Assembly (NCBI RefSeq): GCF_000382305.1
Contig: NZ_KB908018.1
Location: forward strand, 186,001 to 250,000
Direction of reading: 5' to 3'
Length of the DNA stretch: 64,000 bases
DNA from: Vitreoscilla stercoraria DSM 513
GTDB lineage: Bacteria; Pseudomonadota; Gammaproteobacteria; Burkholderiales; Neisseriaceae
Position numbers and translations under genes: made by a program. This document shows positions 8,501 to 17,361 of the stretch, piece by piece. Below the pieces are notes generated by a model. It saw nothing but the letters and a program-made list of their open reading frames with translations, did no database searches and was not told where the DNA came from. Numbering within the stretch: position 1 is the stretch's first letter; every line of letters begins with the position of its first letter.

Positions 8501-9082
8501 ATGTACATAGTGACCTTAGCAGGAAGTCCGAAGTCGGTTTCGCGTTCAAGCAGCTTGTTACGTTATGTTAGCCAGCGTTTGCATGCTGAATCCATCCAAG
8601 TCAAATCGTATTCATTGAGTGATTTCAATCAAGATGCTTTGTTACACGGTGATTTCAATCATCCCAGTATTAAAGCATTTCAAGATGATGTGGAGCGTGC
8701 CGATGGTTTGGTGATTGCCACGCCAGTTTACAAAGCTTCTATTTCAGGCGTCCTGAAAATCATTTTGGATGTGTTGGGGCAAGATGCTTTGGCACACAAA
8801 GTCATTTTGCCATTGGCAAGCGGTGGTTCGGTGGCACATTTATTGGCTTTGGATTATGCCTTGAAGCCAGTGTTATCAGCGATGAAGGCGCAGGAAATTT
8901 TGTCAGGCGTGTTTGCTCAAGACCAACAAATTCAAGTGCAGGAACACAATGTGGTGTTGGATGCCGATTTGAAAGAGCGTTTGGATTGGGCGGTTGGACA
9001 ATTTCAATATGTGTTGCGATGTCGACGTTCGGCTGGGCAGGCAAACCAAGACACATTGAACGTTCATCCAATCACCTATTAA
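8501..9082 (+). CDS. ssuE: NAD(P)H-dependent FMN reductase
   Basis: A 193-residue flavodoxin-fold reductase that supplies FMNH2 to the monooxygenase SsuD. It starts MYIVTLAGSPKSVSRSSSLL, the FMN phosphate-binding loop. It has ATPVYKASISGVLK in the middle and LPLASGGSVAHLLALDYALKPVL, a SsuE hallmark. The ATG at 8501 has GGAG at a good distance; a GTG nine bases upstream overlaps that site. It is the first gene of ssuEADCB, with the same order as in the E. coli operon. Confidence 0.9.
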   Translation: MYIVTLAGSPKSVSRSSSLLRYVSQRLHAESIQVKSYSLSDFNQDALLHGDFNHPSIKAFQDDVERADGLVIATPVYKASISGVLKIILDVLGQDALAHKVILPLASGGSVAHLLALDYALKPVLSAMKAQEILSGVFAQDQQIQVQEHNVVLDADLKERLDWAVGQFQYVLRCRRSAGQANQDTLNVHPITY

Positions 9083-9099
9083 TAGAAAGCATCTTCAAT

Positions 9100-10104
9100 A
9101 TGAGTCAACCATTTTTAGTATCCCATTTGTTGGTCGCGGCTGTGAGTTTGGCTTTGGCAGCTTGTGGCGTACAAGCTGGTAACGAAGCGAACCAAACGAC
9201 TGTGGCAGCCGCTGCCACTGCCACTCAAACTACTATTCAAGAAGTACGCATTGGTCATCAGGCATCGGGTTCTTTGGTGTTTTTGAAAGATCAGAAAACG
9301 CTGGATGAAGCTTTGGCCAAAGAGAATATCAAAGTCAATTGGGTGAAATTCACTTCAGGTCCTCCGATGCTGGAAGCTTTGAATACGGGCAATTTGGATT
9401 TTGCAACGACAGGGGAAGCCCCGCCGATTTTTGCGCAAGCGGCCAATGCAGGTTTGGTGTATGTGGCACACGAAGCGGCTTCGCCTGATTCAGAAGGCTT
9501 ATTGTTGCCAAAAGGTTCGAATATCACCGATGTGAGTCAATTAAAAGGTAAAAAAATTGCGGTTGTTAAAGGTTCAAGCGCGCATTACACCTTGTTACAA
9601 GGTTTGAAAAAACACGGTTTGAAGTTCAGCGATATTACACCTGTGTATTTGCAGCCATCTGATGGTCGTGCGGCATTTGAACAAGGCAGTGTCGATGCGT
9701 GGGTGGTATGGGAGCCATATCGAGCTGCGGCTGAAAAACAATTGGGTGCGACCACTTTGTTTAATACTTCAGGCTTAAAACCAAGTTATTCGTTTTATTT
9801 GGCGCGTAAAGAGTTTGCTGAGCAACACCCTGCATTGGTGAAGACGATTGTGAAGCATATTGACCAAGCCGACCAAACCATCAATGCCGATTTGAAAGCT
9901 TTTGGCAACATCACAGCCAAGCAAGTAGGTGTTCCAGAAGACATTGCTTATGAAGCAGTGATTCGCCGTAAATATGGTGCAGCGTTCATCACACCTGAAA
10001 TTGCCATTGAACAACAAAAAGTGGCGGATGCATTTTATGCAGAAAAATTGATTCCTAAAGCCATCCAAGTCAACGAAATCATGTGGCAAGCCCCACAAAA
10101 CTAA
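9100..10104 (+). CDS. ssuA: Alkanesulfonate ABC transporter substrate-binding lipoprotein
   Basis: A 334-residue periplasmic binding protein for sulfonates. It starts at ATG 9100 (MSQPFLVSHLL), with a hydrophobic signal and the lipobox LAAC. It is thus probably a lipoprotein, unlike the soluble SsuA of E. coli. A low-complexity Ala/Thr linker (VAAAATATQTT) follows. The binding fold shows VRIGHQASG, then GPPMLEALNTGNLDFATTGE and DGRAAFEQGSVDAWVVWEPY, which are typical of SsuA/TauA. It would deliver organosulfonates to SsuCB as a sulfur source. Confidence 0.88.
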   Translation: MSQPFLVSHLLVAAVSLALAACGVQAGNEANQTTVAAAATATQTTIQEVRIGHQASGSLVFLKDQKTLDEALAKENIKVNWVKFTSGPPMLEALNTGNLDFATTGEAPPIFAQAANAGLVYVAHEAASPDSEGLLLPKGSNITDVSQLKGKKIAVVKGSSAHYTLLQGLKKHGLKFSDITPVYLQPSDGRAAFEQGSVDAWVVWEPYRAAAEKQLGATTLFNTSGLKPSYSFYLARKEFAEQHPALVKTIVKHIDQADQTINADLKAFGNITAKQVGVPEDIAYEAVIRRKYGAAFITPEIAIEQQKVADAFYAEKLIPKAIQVNEIMWQAPQN

Positions 10105-10119
10105 TCAGGAGCAATAATC

Positions 10120-11265
10120 ATGTCATTGAATATTTTTTGGTTTTTACCAACGCAAGGTGAGTCACGTTATTTGGGCAGTAGCAAAGGTGCGCGTGTTGTA
10201 GACCATGCTTATTTGTCGCAAATTGCCCAAGCGGCTGATCGTTTGGGTTTTGGTGGCGTATTGATTCCTACAGGCCGCTCGTGCGAAGACGCCGCTTTGG
10301 TAGCCGCTTCTTTGATTCCGTTGACGCAGCGCTTGCGCTTTTTGGTGGCAGTGCGCCCGAGTGTGATTTCGCCAACGGTTGCCGCGCGTCAAGCTGCGAC
10401 TTTGGATCGCTTGTCCAATGGGCGTGCTTTGTTCAATTTGGTTACAGGTGGCAAGCCTGACGAATTGGCAGCGGAAGGCATTTATTTGGAACATGGCGAG
10501 CGTTACGAGGCAGCGGACGAATTTACGCGAGTGTGGACACGCTTGATGGAAGGCGAAGAAGTGACATTCCACGGCAAACACATTCATGTAGACAAAGCGG
10601 TGTTGGATTTCAAACCCTTGCAACAACCACGCCCACCTTTGTATTTTGGTGGCTCTTCAGAACCTGCGCACAAATTGGCAGGCGAACAAGTGGATTTGTA
10701 TTTGACTTGGGGTGAGCCGCCTGCTGCGGTTAAGGAAAAATTGGATGATGTGCGTGCGCAAGCGGCAAAACATGGTCGCACTGTGCGTTTTGGCATCCGT
10801 TTGCATGTGATTGTGCGTGAAACCAATGAAGAAGCTTGGCGTGCTGCCAATGAACTGATCAAATATGTCGATGACGATACCGTTGCCAAAGCGCAAGCGG
10901 CATTTGCGACTCATGATTCAGTCGGTCAACAACGTATGGCGGCTTTGCATGGTGGTGACCGCAATAAATTGGAGGTGAGTCCGAATTTGTGGGCAGGCGT
11001 TGGTTTGACGCGCGGTGGGGCAGGAACGGCTTTGGTGGGCGATGCACAAACCGTGGCAGCACGCATTCAAGAATATGCTGATTTGGGCATCGACACCTTT
11101 ATTTTTTCAGGCTATCCACATTTGGAAGAAGCTTATCATGTGGCGGAATTGTTGTTCCCATTGTTGGATGTGAATAAGCCTAGCATTCCAAATATTGTCG
11201 AGCAAGAAGCCCGTGGCGATGTGGTCGGACACAGTTTCCGTCCTGCTGCGCTCAGCGCCAGCTAA
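10120..11265 (+). CDS. ssuD: FMNH2-dependent alkanesulfonate monooxygenase
   Basis: A 381-residue luciferase-fold flavin monooxygenase that splits alkanesulfonates to aldehyde and sulfite in the cytoplasm, using FMNH2 from SsuE. It has the normal family length. Visible signatures are LNIFWFLPTQGESRYLG at the N terminus, PTGRSCEDAALVAASLIP, RPSVISPTVAARQAATLDR with NLVTGG after it, and YFGGSSEPAHKLA. AGGAG lies just upstream of the ATG. It sits 15 bases after ssuA. Confidence 0.94.
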   Translation: MSLNIFWFLPTQGESRYLGSSKGARVVDHAYLSQIAQAADRLGFGGVLIPTGRSCEDAALVAASLIPLTQRLRFLVAVRPSVISPTVAARQAATLDRLSNGRALFNLVTGGKPDELAAEGIYLEHGERYEAADEFTRVWTRLMEGEEVTFHGKHIHVDKAVLDFKPLQQPRPPLYFGGSSEPAHKLAGEQVDLYLTWGEPPAAVKEKLDDVRAQAAKHGRTVRFGIRLHVIVRETNEEAWRAANELIKYVDDDTVAKAQAAFATHDSVGQQRMAALHGGDRNKLEVSPNLWAGVGLTRGGAGTALVGDAQTVAARIQEYADLGIDTFIFSGYPHLEEAYHVAELLFPLLDVNKPSIPNIVEQEARGDVVGHSFRPAALSAS

Positions 11266-11276
11266 AGGAGAATATC

Positions 11277-12137
11277 ATGGCACAATTGAAAGCCAAGACC
11301 TTGCCTGTTGTACGCCCGCAAGCAAGAGGCGTCCTGAAAAGCATTTTATTCAAGCACCAGCAAAAATGGTTGCCATGGTTATTGCCATTGGCATTGTTAT
11401 TGACATGGCAAGCGATAGCCGCGTGGCAGTGGTTGCCCGAGCAATATTTGCGCAATGTGTCATCGCCTTTGGCGGTGGCGCAAGCGGGCTGGACATTGGC
11501 AATCAATGGCGAATTGTGGTTGCATTTGGGCATCAGCGCCGCGCGTGCGCTCACAGGTTTATTGATTGGTGGGGTCACAGGCTTGACTTTGGGTGTCGCA
11601 ACGGGCTTGTCACCGACTTTGCGCACTTTGTTGGATAATACTTTGCAAATGTTGCGCAATATTCCCAATTTGGCTTTGATTCCATTGGTGATTTTGTGGT
11701 TTGGTATTGATGAGGCTGCAAAATTGTGCCTAGTGGCTTTGGGGACTTTTTTCCCGATTTATCTGAATACGTTTCATGGCATACGCAATGCCGATGCGGC
11801 TTTGATCGAAATGGCCAAAAGCTATGGTTTGTCAGGTTGGGCATTGTTTAAAGAAGTGATTTTACCGGGAGCTTTACCGAGCGTATTGGTCGGCTTGCGT
11901 TTTTCTTTGGGCATTATGTGGTTGACTTTGATTGTCGCAGAAACGATTTCAGCAACCAGCGGTATTGGTTATTTGGCGATGCATGCGCGGGAATTTTTCC
12001 AAACCGACATCATTATTTTTACCATCTTAATTTATGCGTTATTGGGTTTTGTTGCAGATTGGATTGCGCGCCAATTGGAACGTGTATTGTTGCGCTGGCA
12101 TCCAGCTTACGTGGTAAAACAAGGAGACAAAGCATGA
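11277..12137 (+). CDS. ssuC: Alkanesulfonate ABC transporter permease
   Basis: A 286-residue inner membrane permease with about six membrane helices. The EAA loop contacts the ATPase (EMAKSYGLSGWALFKEVILP, about residues 180-199). LIVAETISATSGIGYL near the C terminus is typical of SsuC/TauC. GGAG lies before the start. The stop overlaps the start of ssuB (ATGA). Confidence 0.93.
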   Translation: MAQLKAKTLPVVRPQARGVLKSILFKHQQKWLPWLLPLALLLTWQAIAAWQWLPEQYLRNVSSPLAVAQAGWTLAINGELWLHLGISAARALTGLLIGGVTGLTLGVATGLSPTLRTLLDNTLQMLRNIPNLALIPLVILWFGIDEAAKLCLVALGTFFPIYLNTFHGIRNADAALIEMAKSYGLSGWALFKEVILPGALPSVLVGLRFSLGIMWLTLIVAETISATSGIGYLAMHAREFFQTDIIIFTILIYALLGFVADWIARQLERVLLRWHPAYVVKQGDKA

Positions 12138-12880
12138 GTCAAGACGCTTTTGCGTTGCGTTTGGTCAACGTACACAAATCATTCGGTCCTCGCCACATCA
12201 TCAAAGGCGTGCATTTAGACATACAAGCAGGCGAGTTTGTCGCCATTGTCGGGCGCAGCGGTTGTGGTAAATCGACCTTGTTGCGGTTGTTGGCGCAATT
12301 GGATGACGTAACCGATGGACAAATTGTGTCTTTCAATCATACGGATGCGCAACGCCAAGCAGCCACCCGTTTGATGTTTCAGGACGCTCGTTTGTTGCCT
12401 TGGAAATCGGTGTTGGAAAATGTGGGTTTGGGTTTGGAAGGCGATTGGAAGCCACGAGCATTTAAGGTTTTGGCGGATGTGGGATTGGCAGAGCGAGCGC
12501 ACGATTGGCCTAGCAGTTTGTCTGGCGGTCAAAAACAGCGTGTGGCATTGGCGCGTGCCTTGATTCATCAGCCGAAAATCTTATTATTGGATGAGCCTTT
12601 GGGTGCATTGGATGCGTTGACACGTTTGGAAATGCAGCAATTGATTGTCAAGTTGTGGCAGCAATATGGCTTTACGGTGGTATTGGTGACGCATGATATT
12701 AATGAAGCGGTCTTGACGGCGCAGCGAGTGGTTTTGATTGAGCAAGGACAAATTGATTTGAATGAAACTGTGACCTTGCCTTATCCAAGAACGCAATTGA
12801 CGGAAGTGGCACACATTGAGCAAAAGATTTTGGATCGCATTTTGAATTTGCCCAAATACGAAGTGGAATATGCTATTTAA
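12134..12880 (+). CDS. ssuB: Alkanesulfonate ABC transporter ATPase
   Basis: A 248-residue ABC ATPase powering sulfonate import. It has Walker A GRSGCGKST, the signature LSGGQKQRVALARAL, Walker B ILLLDEPLGALD and the switch His in VLVTHDINEA. The start at 12134 overlaps the ssuC stop (ATGA) and has GGAG upstream. A longer frame reaching back to 11918 lies inside ssuC and is not used. Confidence 0.93.
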   Translation: MSQDAFALRLVNVHKSFGPRHIIKGVHLDIQAGEFVAIVGRSGCGKSTLLRLLAQLDDVTDGQIVSFNHTDAQRQAATRLMFQDARLLPWKSVLENVGLGLEGDWKPRAFKVLADVGLAERAHDWPSSLSGGQKQRVALARALIHQPKILLLDEPLGALDALTRLEMQQLIVKLWQQYGFTVVLVTHDINEAVLTAQRVVLIEQGQIDLNETVTLPYPRTQLTEVAHIEQKILDRILNLPKYEVEYAI

Positions 12881-12899
12881 AAGCTGTTTTATCAGTAAT

Positions 12900-12932
12900 A
12901 AGCGTCCTGTAAACTTTACAGGACGCTTATTT
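12900..12932. terminator. Bidirectional terminator made of two inverted uptake-like repeats
   Basis: AAGCGTCCTGTAAA and its exact reverse complement face each other around a single C (12900-12928), then ATTTTTA. It lies between convergent ssuB and aroA. Inverted DNA uptake sequences acting as terminators are a known habit of Neisseriaceae. Confidence 0.85.
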
Positions 12933-12957
12933 TTAGGCGTTTAAAACCCTAAAGATT

Positions 12958-14250
12958 TCAAACGCACAATTTGGCAAATGCTTCAAAATACGTTGGGAAG
13001 GTTTTGTTCACGCATTCAGGTTCATTGATAATAATCGGTGTGCCCAATAATGCAATCAATGAAAAACACATTGCCATGCGATGGTCATCATATGTGTCGA
13101 TGCGCACGTTTGGTTTTAAGGGCGCTTGGGCATGAATGCTGATGTAGTCTTGTCCTTCGACAACGTGCACACCCAGTTTTCGCAATTCGGCAGTCATCGC
13201 GCTCAAACGGTCGGTTTCTTTGACACGCCAGCTTTCGATATTGCGAATGTGGCATTCTTGACCTGTGGCAACGGCAACGATTGCCAAAGTCATTGCAGCA
13301 TCGGGAATGTGGTTGGCATCGAAATCAAAAGCTTGGATGGCTTGTTTTTTGTCGCGCCAAACTGTGATGCTGTTGTCACCATAAGAAACGTGTGCACCGA
13401 TTTGCACCAAAGCATCGACAAATGCCACATCGCCTTGAATGCTTTTTTCATTGATGCCTTCGACGGTGATTTTTTTACCTGTGAGCAAACCTGCTGCCAA
13501 AAAGTAAGATGCACTTGAAGCATCGCCTTCGACATGCAAAGATTCTGGCGCATGGTAAAGCGCATTGGCAGGCAAATGGAATACTTGGTGTTGCTCGTGC
13601 TCAATGACGATGCCAAACTGTGCCATCAATTTTAAAGTGATGTCGATGTAGGGTTTGGAAATCAATTCGCCGACCACCTCAATAGTATAAGCTTGTCCTG
13701 TTAATGGCAAAGACATCAATAAAGCGGTTAAAAATTGGCTAGAAACATTGCCTTTGACGGGAATCGTGCGTTGTTCATTGTCACGCCAAGGGTGGATTTT
13801 CAAAGGTGGATAAGCTTCGTTTTGCAAATATGTGATGTCCGCACCTGACAAACGCAACGCATCAACCAAGTCACCAATAGGGCGTTCGTGCATACGTGGT
13901 ACGCCCGACAATTCATAATGTCCTTGCATCAATGCCAAAGCGGCGGTTAAAGGGCGAAAAGCCGTACCTGCATTGCCTAAAAACAATTGTGCGTCTTTGT
14001 TGGGGAAGCGCTGCTTGCTGCCGTGAACGCGATGGCTGTTGGCATCAATCGTTTCAATGACAACACCTAATTGTGCCAAAGCCTCGAGCATGCGCTGGGT
14101 GTCATCTGAATCTAGAACATCGTGTAAAACACATTCATTGTCTGACAAAGCCGCCAATAACAAAGTGCGGTTACTGATGCTTTTAGAGCCGGGTAAGCGA
14201 ACATGGCTGTCACGAATGTTGCTAGCAGGTAGGAAAATAAAATCTTTCAT
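12958..14250 (-). CDS. aroA: 3-phosphoshikimate 1-carboxyvinyltransferase (EPSP synthase)
   Basis: A 430-residue enzyme of the shikimate pathway joining phosphoenolpyruvate to shikimate-3-phosphate. It shows LPGSKSISNRTLLLAAL (substrate-binding Lys, Ser and Arg), LFLGNAGTAFRPLTAAL and, near the end, DTYDDHRMAMCFSL. I take ATG 14250 (MKDFIFLP) because GAG lies six bases upstream; an ATG is adjacent at 14253, and an upstream ATG at 14286 would add 12 residues with no family counterpart. Confidence 0.94.
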   Translation of the reverse strand: MKDFIFLPASNIRDSHVRLPGSKSISNRTLLLAALSDNECVLHDVLDSDDTQRMLEALAQLGVVIETIDANSHRVHGSKQRFPNKDAQLFLGNAGTAFRPLTAALALMQGHYELSGVPRMHERPIGDLVDALRLSGADITYLQNEAYPPLKIHPWRDNEQRTIPVKGNVSSQFLTALLMSLPLTGQAYTIEVVGELISKPYIDITLKLMAQFGIVIEHEQHQVFHLPANALYHAPESLHVEGDASSASYFLAAGLLTGKKITVEGINEKSIQGDVAFVDALVQIGAHVSYGDNSITVWRDKKQAIQAFDFDANHIPDAAMTLAIVAVATGQECHIRNIESWRVKETDRLSAMTAELRKLGVHVVEGQDYISIHAQAPLKPNVRIDTYDDHRMAMCFSLIALLGTPIIINEPECVNKTFPTYFEAFAKLCV

Positions 14251-14334
14251 CATCAACTCAAAGTAAAGGCGGCCTGTAAAAACCATTCAACGAGAAGCGT
14301 CAGTGTAAACAACTTCATGTGATAGATAAAGATT

Positions 14335-14362
14335 TTGGCATAATTTTGGCATTTTATGCCAA
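14335..14362. promoter_or_regulatory. TTGGCATAA-N10-TTATGCCAA dyad
   Basis: Nine-base perfect arms separated by ten bases (one helical turn), lying in the gap between divergent aroA and cmk. The geometry is that of a dimeric regulator's operator. A further TTGGCAT copy lies within the spacer. No regulator can be named. Confidence 0.4.
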
Positions 14363-14449
14363 GTTTAAAGTTGGTTTTTACAGGACGGGCAATTGTAGCC
14401 GCCTCTATATATAATGTGTGTTTGCTTGGTTTTAACTGAAAGGCACAAT

Positions 14450-15100
14450 ATGACAGCAGTCATTGCAATTGATGGGCCGAGTGCTTCGGGTAAGGGCACG
14501 GTTGCCGCACGAGTGGCTGCGGCTTTGGGCATGGATTATTTGGATTCAGGCGCTTTGTATCGTTTGACGGCTTTGGCAGCGCAGCAGCAAAATTTGGCTT
14601 GGGACGATGAAGCGGCAGTCGCTGGCGTTGCTGCGGCTTTGGATGTGGTGTTTGCCGATAGTCAAATTTTACTAAAAGGTGTGGATGTGAGCGCAGCCAT
14701 TCGCCAAGAAATCATTGGTATGGGCGCATCTCAAGTAGCCAAGCATCCACAAGTGCGCACAGCTTTATTGGCACGTCAGCAAGCGTTTGCTGGTGAGCGT
14801 GGTTTGGTGGCTGATGGCCGTGATATGGGCAGCGTGGTGTTTCCTGATGCGGCCTTAAAAATATTTTTAACGGCAACGGCAGAAGAGCGTGCTCGTCGTC
14901 GTGCTTTGCAATTGAATATTGACTTGGCAAGCGAGCAATACCAGGCCATTGTCAATGACATTAAGCAGCGCGATTTCAATGACATCAACCGTTCTGTTGC
15001 GCCATTACAGCAATTGCCTGATGCTTATTTATTGGATACCACTGAGTTAAGCATTGAAAATGCGGTAAAAAAAGTTTTGGAATGGTATCAACAAGTTTGA
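14450..15100 (+). CDS. cmk: Cytidylate kinase
   Basis: A 216-residue kinase phosphorylating CMP and dCMP. It has P-loop IDGPSASGKGTVAARVA, YLDSGALYRLTALA (CMP binding), GRDMGSVVFPDA and AEERARRRALQL (lid). ATG 14450 has AAAGG upstream; an earlier in-frame start at 14414 adds 12 residues without family support. The cmk-rpsA-ihfB order is common in Beta- and Gammaproteobacteria. Confidence 0.94.
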   Translation: MTAVIAIDGPSASGKGTVAARVAAALGMDYLDSGALYRLTALAAQQQNLAWDDEAAVAGVAAALDVVFADSQILLKGVDVSAAIRQEIIGMGASQVAKHPQVRTALLARQQAFAGERGLVADGRDMGSVVFPDAALKIFLTATAEERARRRALQLNIDLASEQYQAIVNDIKQRDFNDINRSVAPLQQLPDAYLLDTTELSIENAVKKVLEWYQQV

Positions 15101-15262
15101 TTTTTAGGATATAATCGCTGACTTACGGTTTCAAATTCAAATATTGGAACCAAATTGATGATTTTTTTGTCAACTGATTGATTTATTTCGCTTACTTGGC
15201 CAAGGCAGTAAGCTGCGACTAACTAACCTCTGCACACCTTGGCAGTGTATTTGTGAGAATTT
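15101..15262 (+). promoter_or_regulatory. rpsA promoter and structured leader
   Basis: TATAAT at 15110-15115 is a good -10 box; no clear -35 is seen. The roughly 140 bases that follow before the rpsA start contain the palindrome CTTGGCCAAG and a later CCTTGG that could pair with it. A long folded leader fits the known self-control of S1 translation, but the fold here is only inferred. Confidence 0.4.
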
Positions 15263-16945
15263 ATGAGTATGGAAAATTTTGCCCAGCTGCTTGAAGAAAG
15301 TTTTGCATTACAGGAAATGGGCGTTGGTGAAGTGATCACCGCTGAAGTGGTTGCCATTGACAATAACTTCGTAACTGTAAACGCTGGTTTGAAATCAGAA
15401 TCTTTGATTGATGCAAACGAATTCAAGAACGCTCAAGGCGAAGTTGAAGTCAAAGTTGGTGATTTCGTTACTGTTACTATCGAATCTGTTGAAAACGGTT
15501 TCGGTGAAACTAAATTGTCACGCGAAAAAGCCAAACGTGCTGCTGATTGGGTTGCTTTGGAAGAAGCAATGGAAAATGGCGACATCTTGTCTGGCGTGAT
15601 CAACGGTAAAGTCAAAGGCGGCTTGACTGTGATGATCAACAGCATCCGTGCATTCTTGCCAGGTTCTTTGGTTGATACCCGTCCTGTAAAAGACACGACT
15701 CCTTACGAAGGTAAAGAGATCGAGTTCAAAGTCATCAAATTGGACAAAAAACGCAACAACGTTGTGGTTTCTCGTCGTGCAGTGTTGGAAGCAACTTTGG
15801 GCGAAGAGCGCAAAGCATTGTTGGAAAACTTGCAAGAAGGTTCAATCATCAAAGGTATCGTTAAGAACATCACTGATTACGGTGCGTTCGTTGATTTGGG
15901 CGGTATCGATGGCTTGTTGCACATCACTGACTTGGCATGGCGCCGTGTGAAACACCCTTCTGAAGTTTTGGAAGTGGGTCAAGAAGTTGAAGCTAAAGTA
16001 TTGAAATTCGACCAAGAGAAGAGCCGTGTATCTTTGGGCTTGAAACAATTGGGCGAAGATCCTTGGGATGGTTTGGCACGTCGTTACCCACAAGGTACTC
16101 GTATGTTCGGTAAAGTGACTAACTTGACTGACTACGGTTCATTCGTGGAAATCGAACAAGGCATCGAAGGTTTGGTTCACGTGTCTGAAATGGACTGGAC
16201 TAACAAAAACGTACACCCAAGCAAAGTGGTTCAATTGGGCGACGAAGTAGAAGTGATGATCTTGGACATCGACGAAGACCGTCGTCGTATCTCTTTGGGT
16301 ATGAAACAATGTATGCCTAATCCTTGGGATGAGTTTGCTGCAAACTTCCAAAAAGGCGACAAATTGTCTGGCGCAATCAAATCTATCACTGATTTCGGTG
16401 TGTTTGTAGGTTTGGCTGGCGGCATCGATGGTTTGGTTCACTTGTCTGATTTGTCTTGGTCTGAACAAGGCGAAGAAGCGGTTCGCAAATACAAAAAAGG
16501 CGATGAAGTTGAAGCTGTTGTATTGGCAATCGACGTTGAAAAAGAACGCATTTCATTGGGTATCAAACAATTGGAAGGCGATCCATTCAACAACTACTTG
16601 GCAATGAACGACAAAGGTGCTTTGGTTAAAGGTTCTGTGAAATCTTTGGACGCTAAAGGTGCTGTAATCGATTTGGGTAATGACGTTGAAGGTTACTTGC
16701 GCGCTTCTGAAGTATCACGCGATCGCGTTGAAGACATCCGCACTCACTTAAAAGAGGGTGATGAAGTTGAAGCGGTTATCGTGAACGTAGACCGTAAAAA
16801 CCGCAACATCAACTTGTCTATCAAAGCCAAAGACGCTAAAGAAGAGTCTGATGCATTGAAATCTGTTTCTGGCAGCAGTGCTAATGCTGGCACTACCAGC
16901 TTGGGCGACTTGTTGAAAGCCAAGTTGTCTGGCGAGCAAGAATAA
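15263..16945 (+). CDS. rpsA: 30S ribosomal protein S1
   Basis: A 560-residue, full-length S1 with six OB-fold S1 repeats. The repeats recur with a G-x-V-x-x-I/L-T-D-Y/F-G-A/V/S-F-V pattern, for example IVKNITDYGAFVDLGGIDGL, then GKVTNLTDYGSFV, then GAIKSITDFGVFV. It binds mRNA and helps load it on the 30S subunit. A second possible start is ATG 15269 (MENFAQLLEES). It contains none of the 12-base repeats found in most neighbours, in keeping with strong selection on a highly expressed gene. Confidence 0.97.
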   Translation: MSMENFAQLLEESFALQEMGVGEVITAEVVAIDNNFVTVNAGLKSESLIDANEFKNAQGEVEVKVGDFVTVTIESVENGFGETKLSREKAKRAADWVALEEAMENGDILSGVINGKVKGGLTVMINSIRAFLPGSLVDTRPVKDTTPYEGKEIEFKVIKLDKKRNNVVVSRRAVLEATLGEERKALLENLQEGSIIKGIVKNITDYGAFVDLGGIDGLLHITDLAWRRVKHPSEVLEVGQEVEAKVLKFDQEKSRVSLGLKQLGEDPWDGLARRYPQGTRMFGKVTNLTDYGSFVEIEQGIEGLVHVSEMDWTNKNVHPSKVVQLGDEVEVMILDIDEDRRRISLGMKQCMPNPWDEFAANFQKGDKLSGAIKSITDFGVFVGLAGGIDGLVHLSDLSWSEQGEEAVRKYKKGDEVEAVVLAIDVEKERISLGIKQLEGDPFNNYLAMNDKGALVKGSVKSLDAKGAVIDLGNDVEGYLRASEVSRDRVEDIRTHLKEGDEVEAVIVNVDRKNRNINLSIKAKDAKEESDALKSVSGSSANAGTTSLGDLLKAKLSGEQE

Positions 16946-16956
16946 GAGGCAAGTGC

Positions 16957-17268
16957 ATGACCAAATCTGAGTTAATGTTACGCTTGGCAGAGTTGGTTTC
17001 TGCTCAAAAAGGGACTCAATTGGTCGCTAAAGATGTGGAGCATAGTGTTAAAGTATTGGTTGATACGATGACACGCTCATTGGCTAAAGGCCAACGCATT
17101 GAAATTCGCGGCTTCGGTAGTTTTGATTTGAACCACCGTCCTGCACGAGTAGGTCGTAATCCTAAAACAGGCGATAAAGTGGAAGTACCTGAGAAATATG
17201 TACCACACTTTAAACCTGGTAAGGAATTGCGCGAGCGCGTGGACCAAGCCTTGCAAAATTGTAATTGA
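16957..17268 (+). CDS. ihfB: Integration host factor subunit beta
   Basis: A 103-residue DNA-bending protein of the HU/IHF family. It contains RIEIRGFGSFDLNHRPARVGRNPKTG, the beta-arm with the DNA-intercalating Pro, and a C terminus PHFKPGKELRERV, which is the IHF-beta form. It follows rpsA after 11 bases, as in many proteobacteria, and pairs with IhfA encoded elsewhere. Confidence 0.95.
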   Translation: MTKSELMLRLAELVSAQKGTQLVAKDVEHSVKVLVDTMTRSLAKGQRIEIRGFGSFDLNHRPARVGRNPKTGDKVEVPEKYVPHFKPGKELRERVDQALQNCN

Positions 17269-17286
17269 TTGAATCAGTCACTAACA

Positions 17287-17314
17287 AAGCACCGCTATTT
17301 AGCGGTGCTTTTTT
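17287..17314 (+). terminator. Rho-independent terminator after ihfB
   Basis: Stem AAGCACCGCT/AGCGGTGCTT, loop ATTT, followed by TTTT. Confidence 0.88.
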
Positions 17315-17361
17315 GATGCAAGGTACGGTACAATCTTTAAAACTTATTAATAAAGTATCTT

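Noticed and set aside
11918..12133. 72-residue N-terminal extension of SsuB
   Set aside because: It lies wholly inside ssuC in another frame; the overlapping ATGA at 12134 gives the normal ATPase start.
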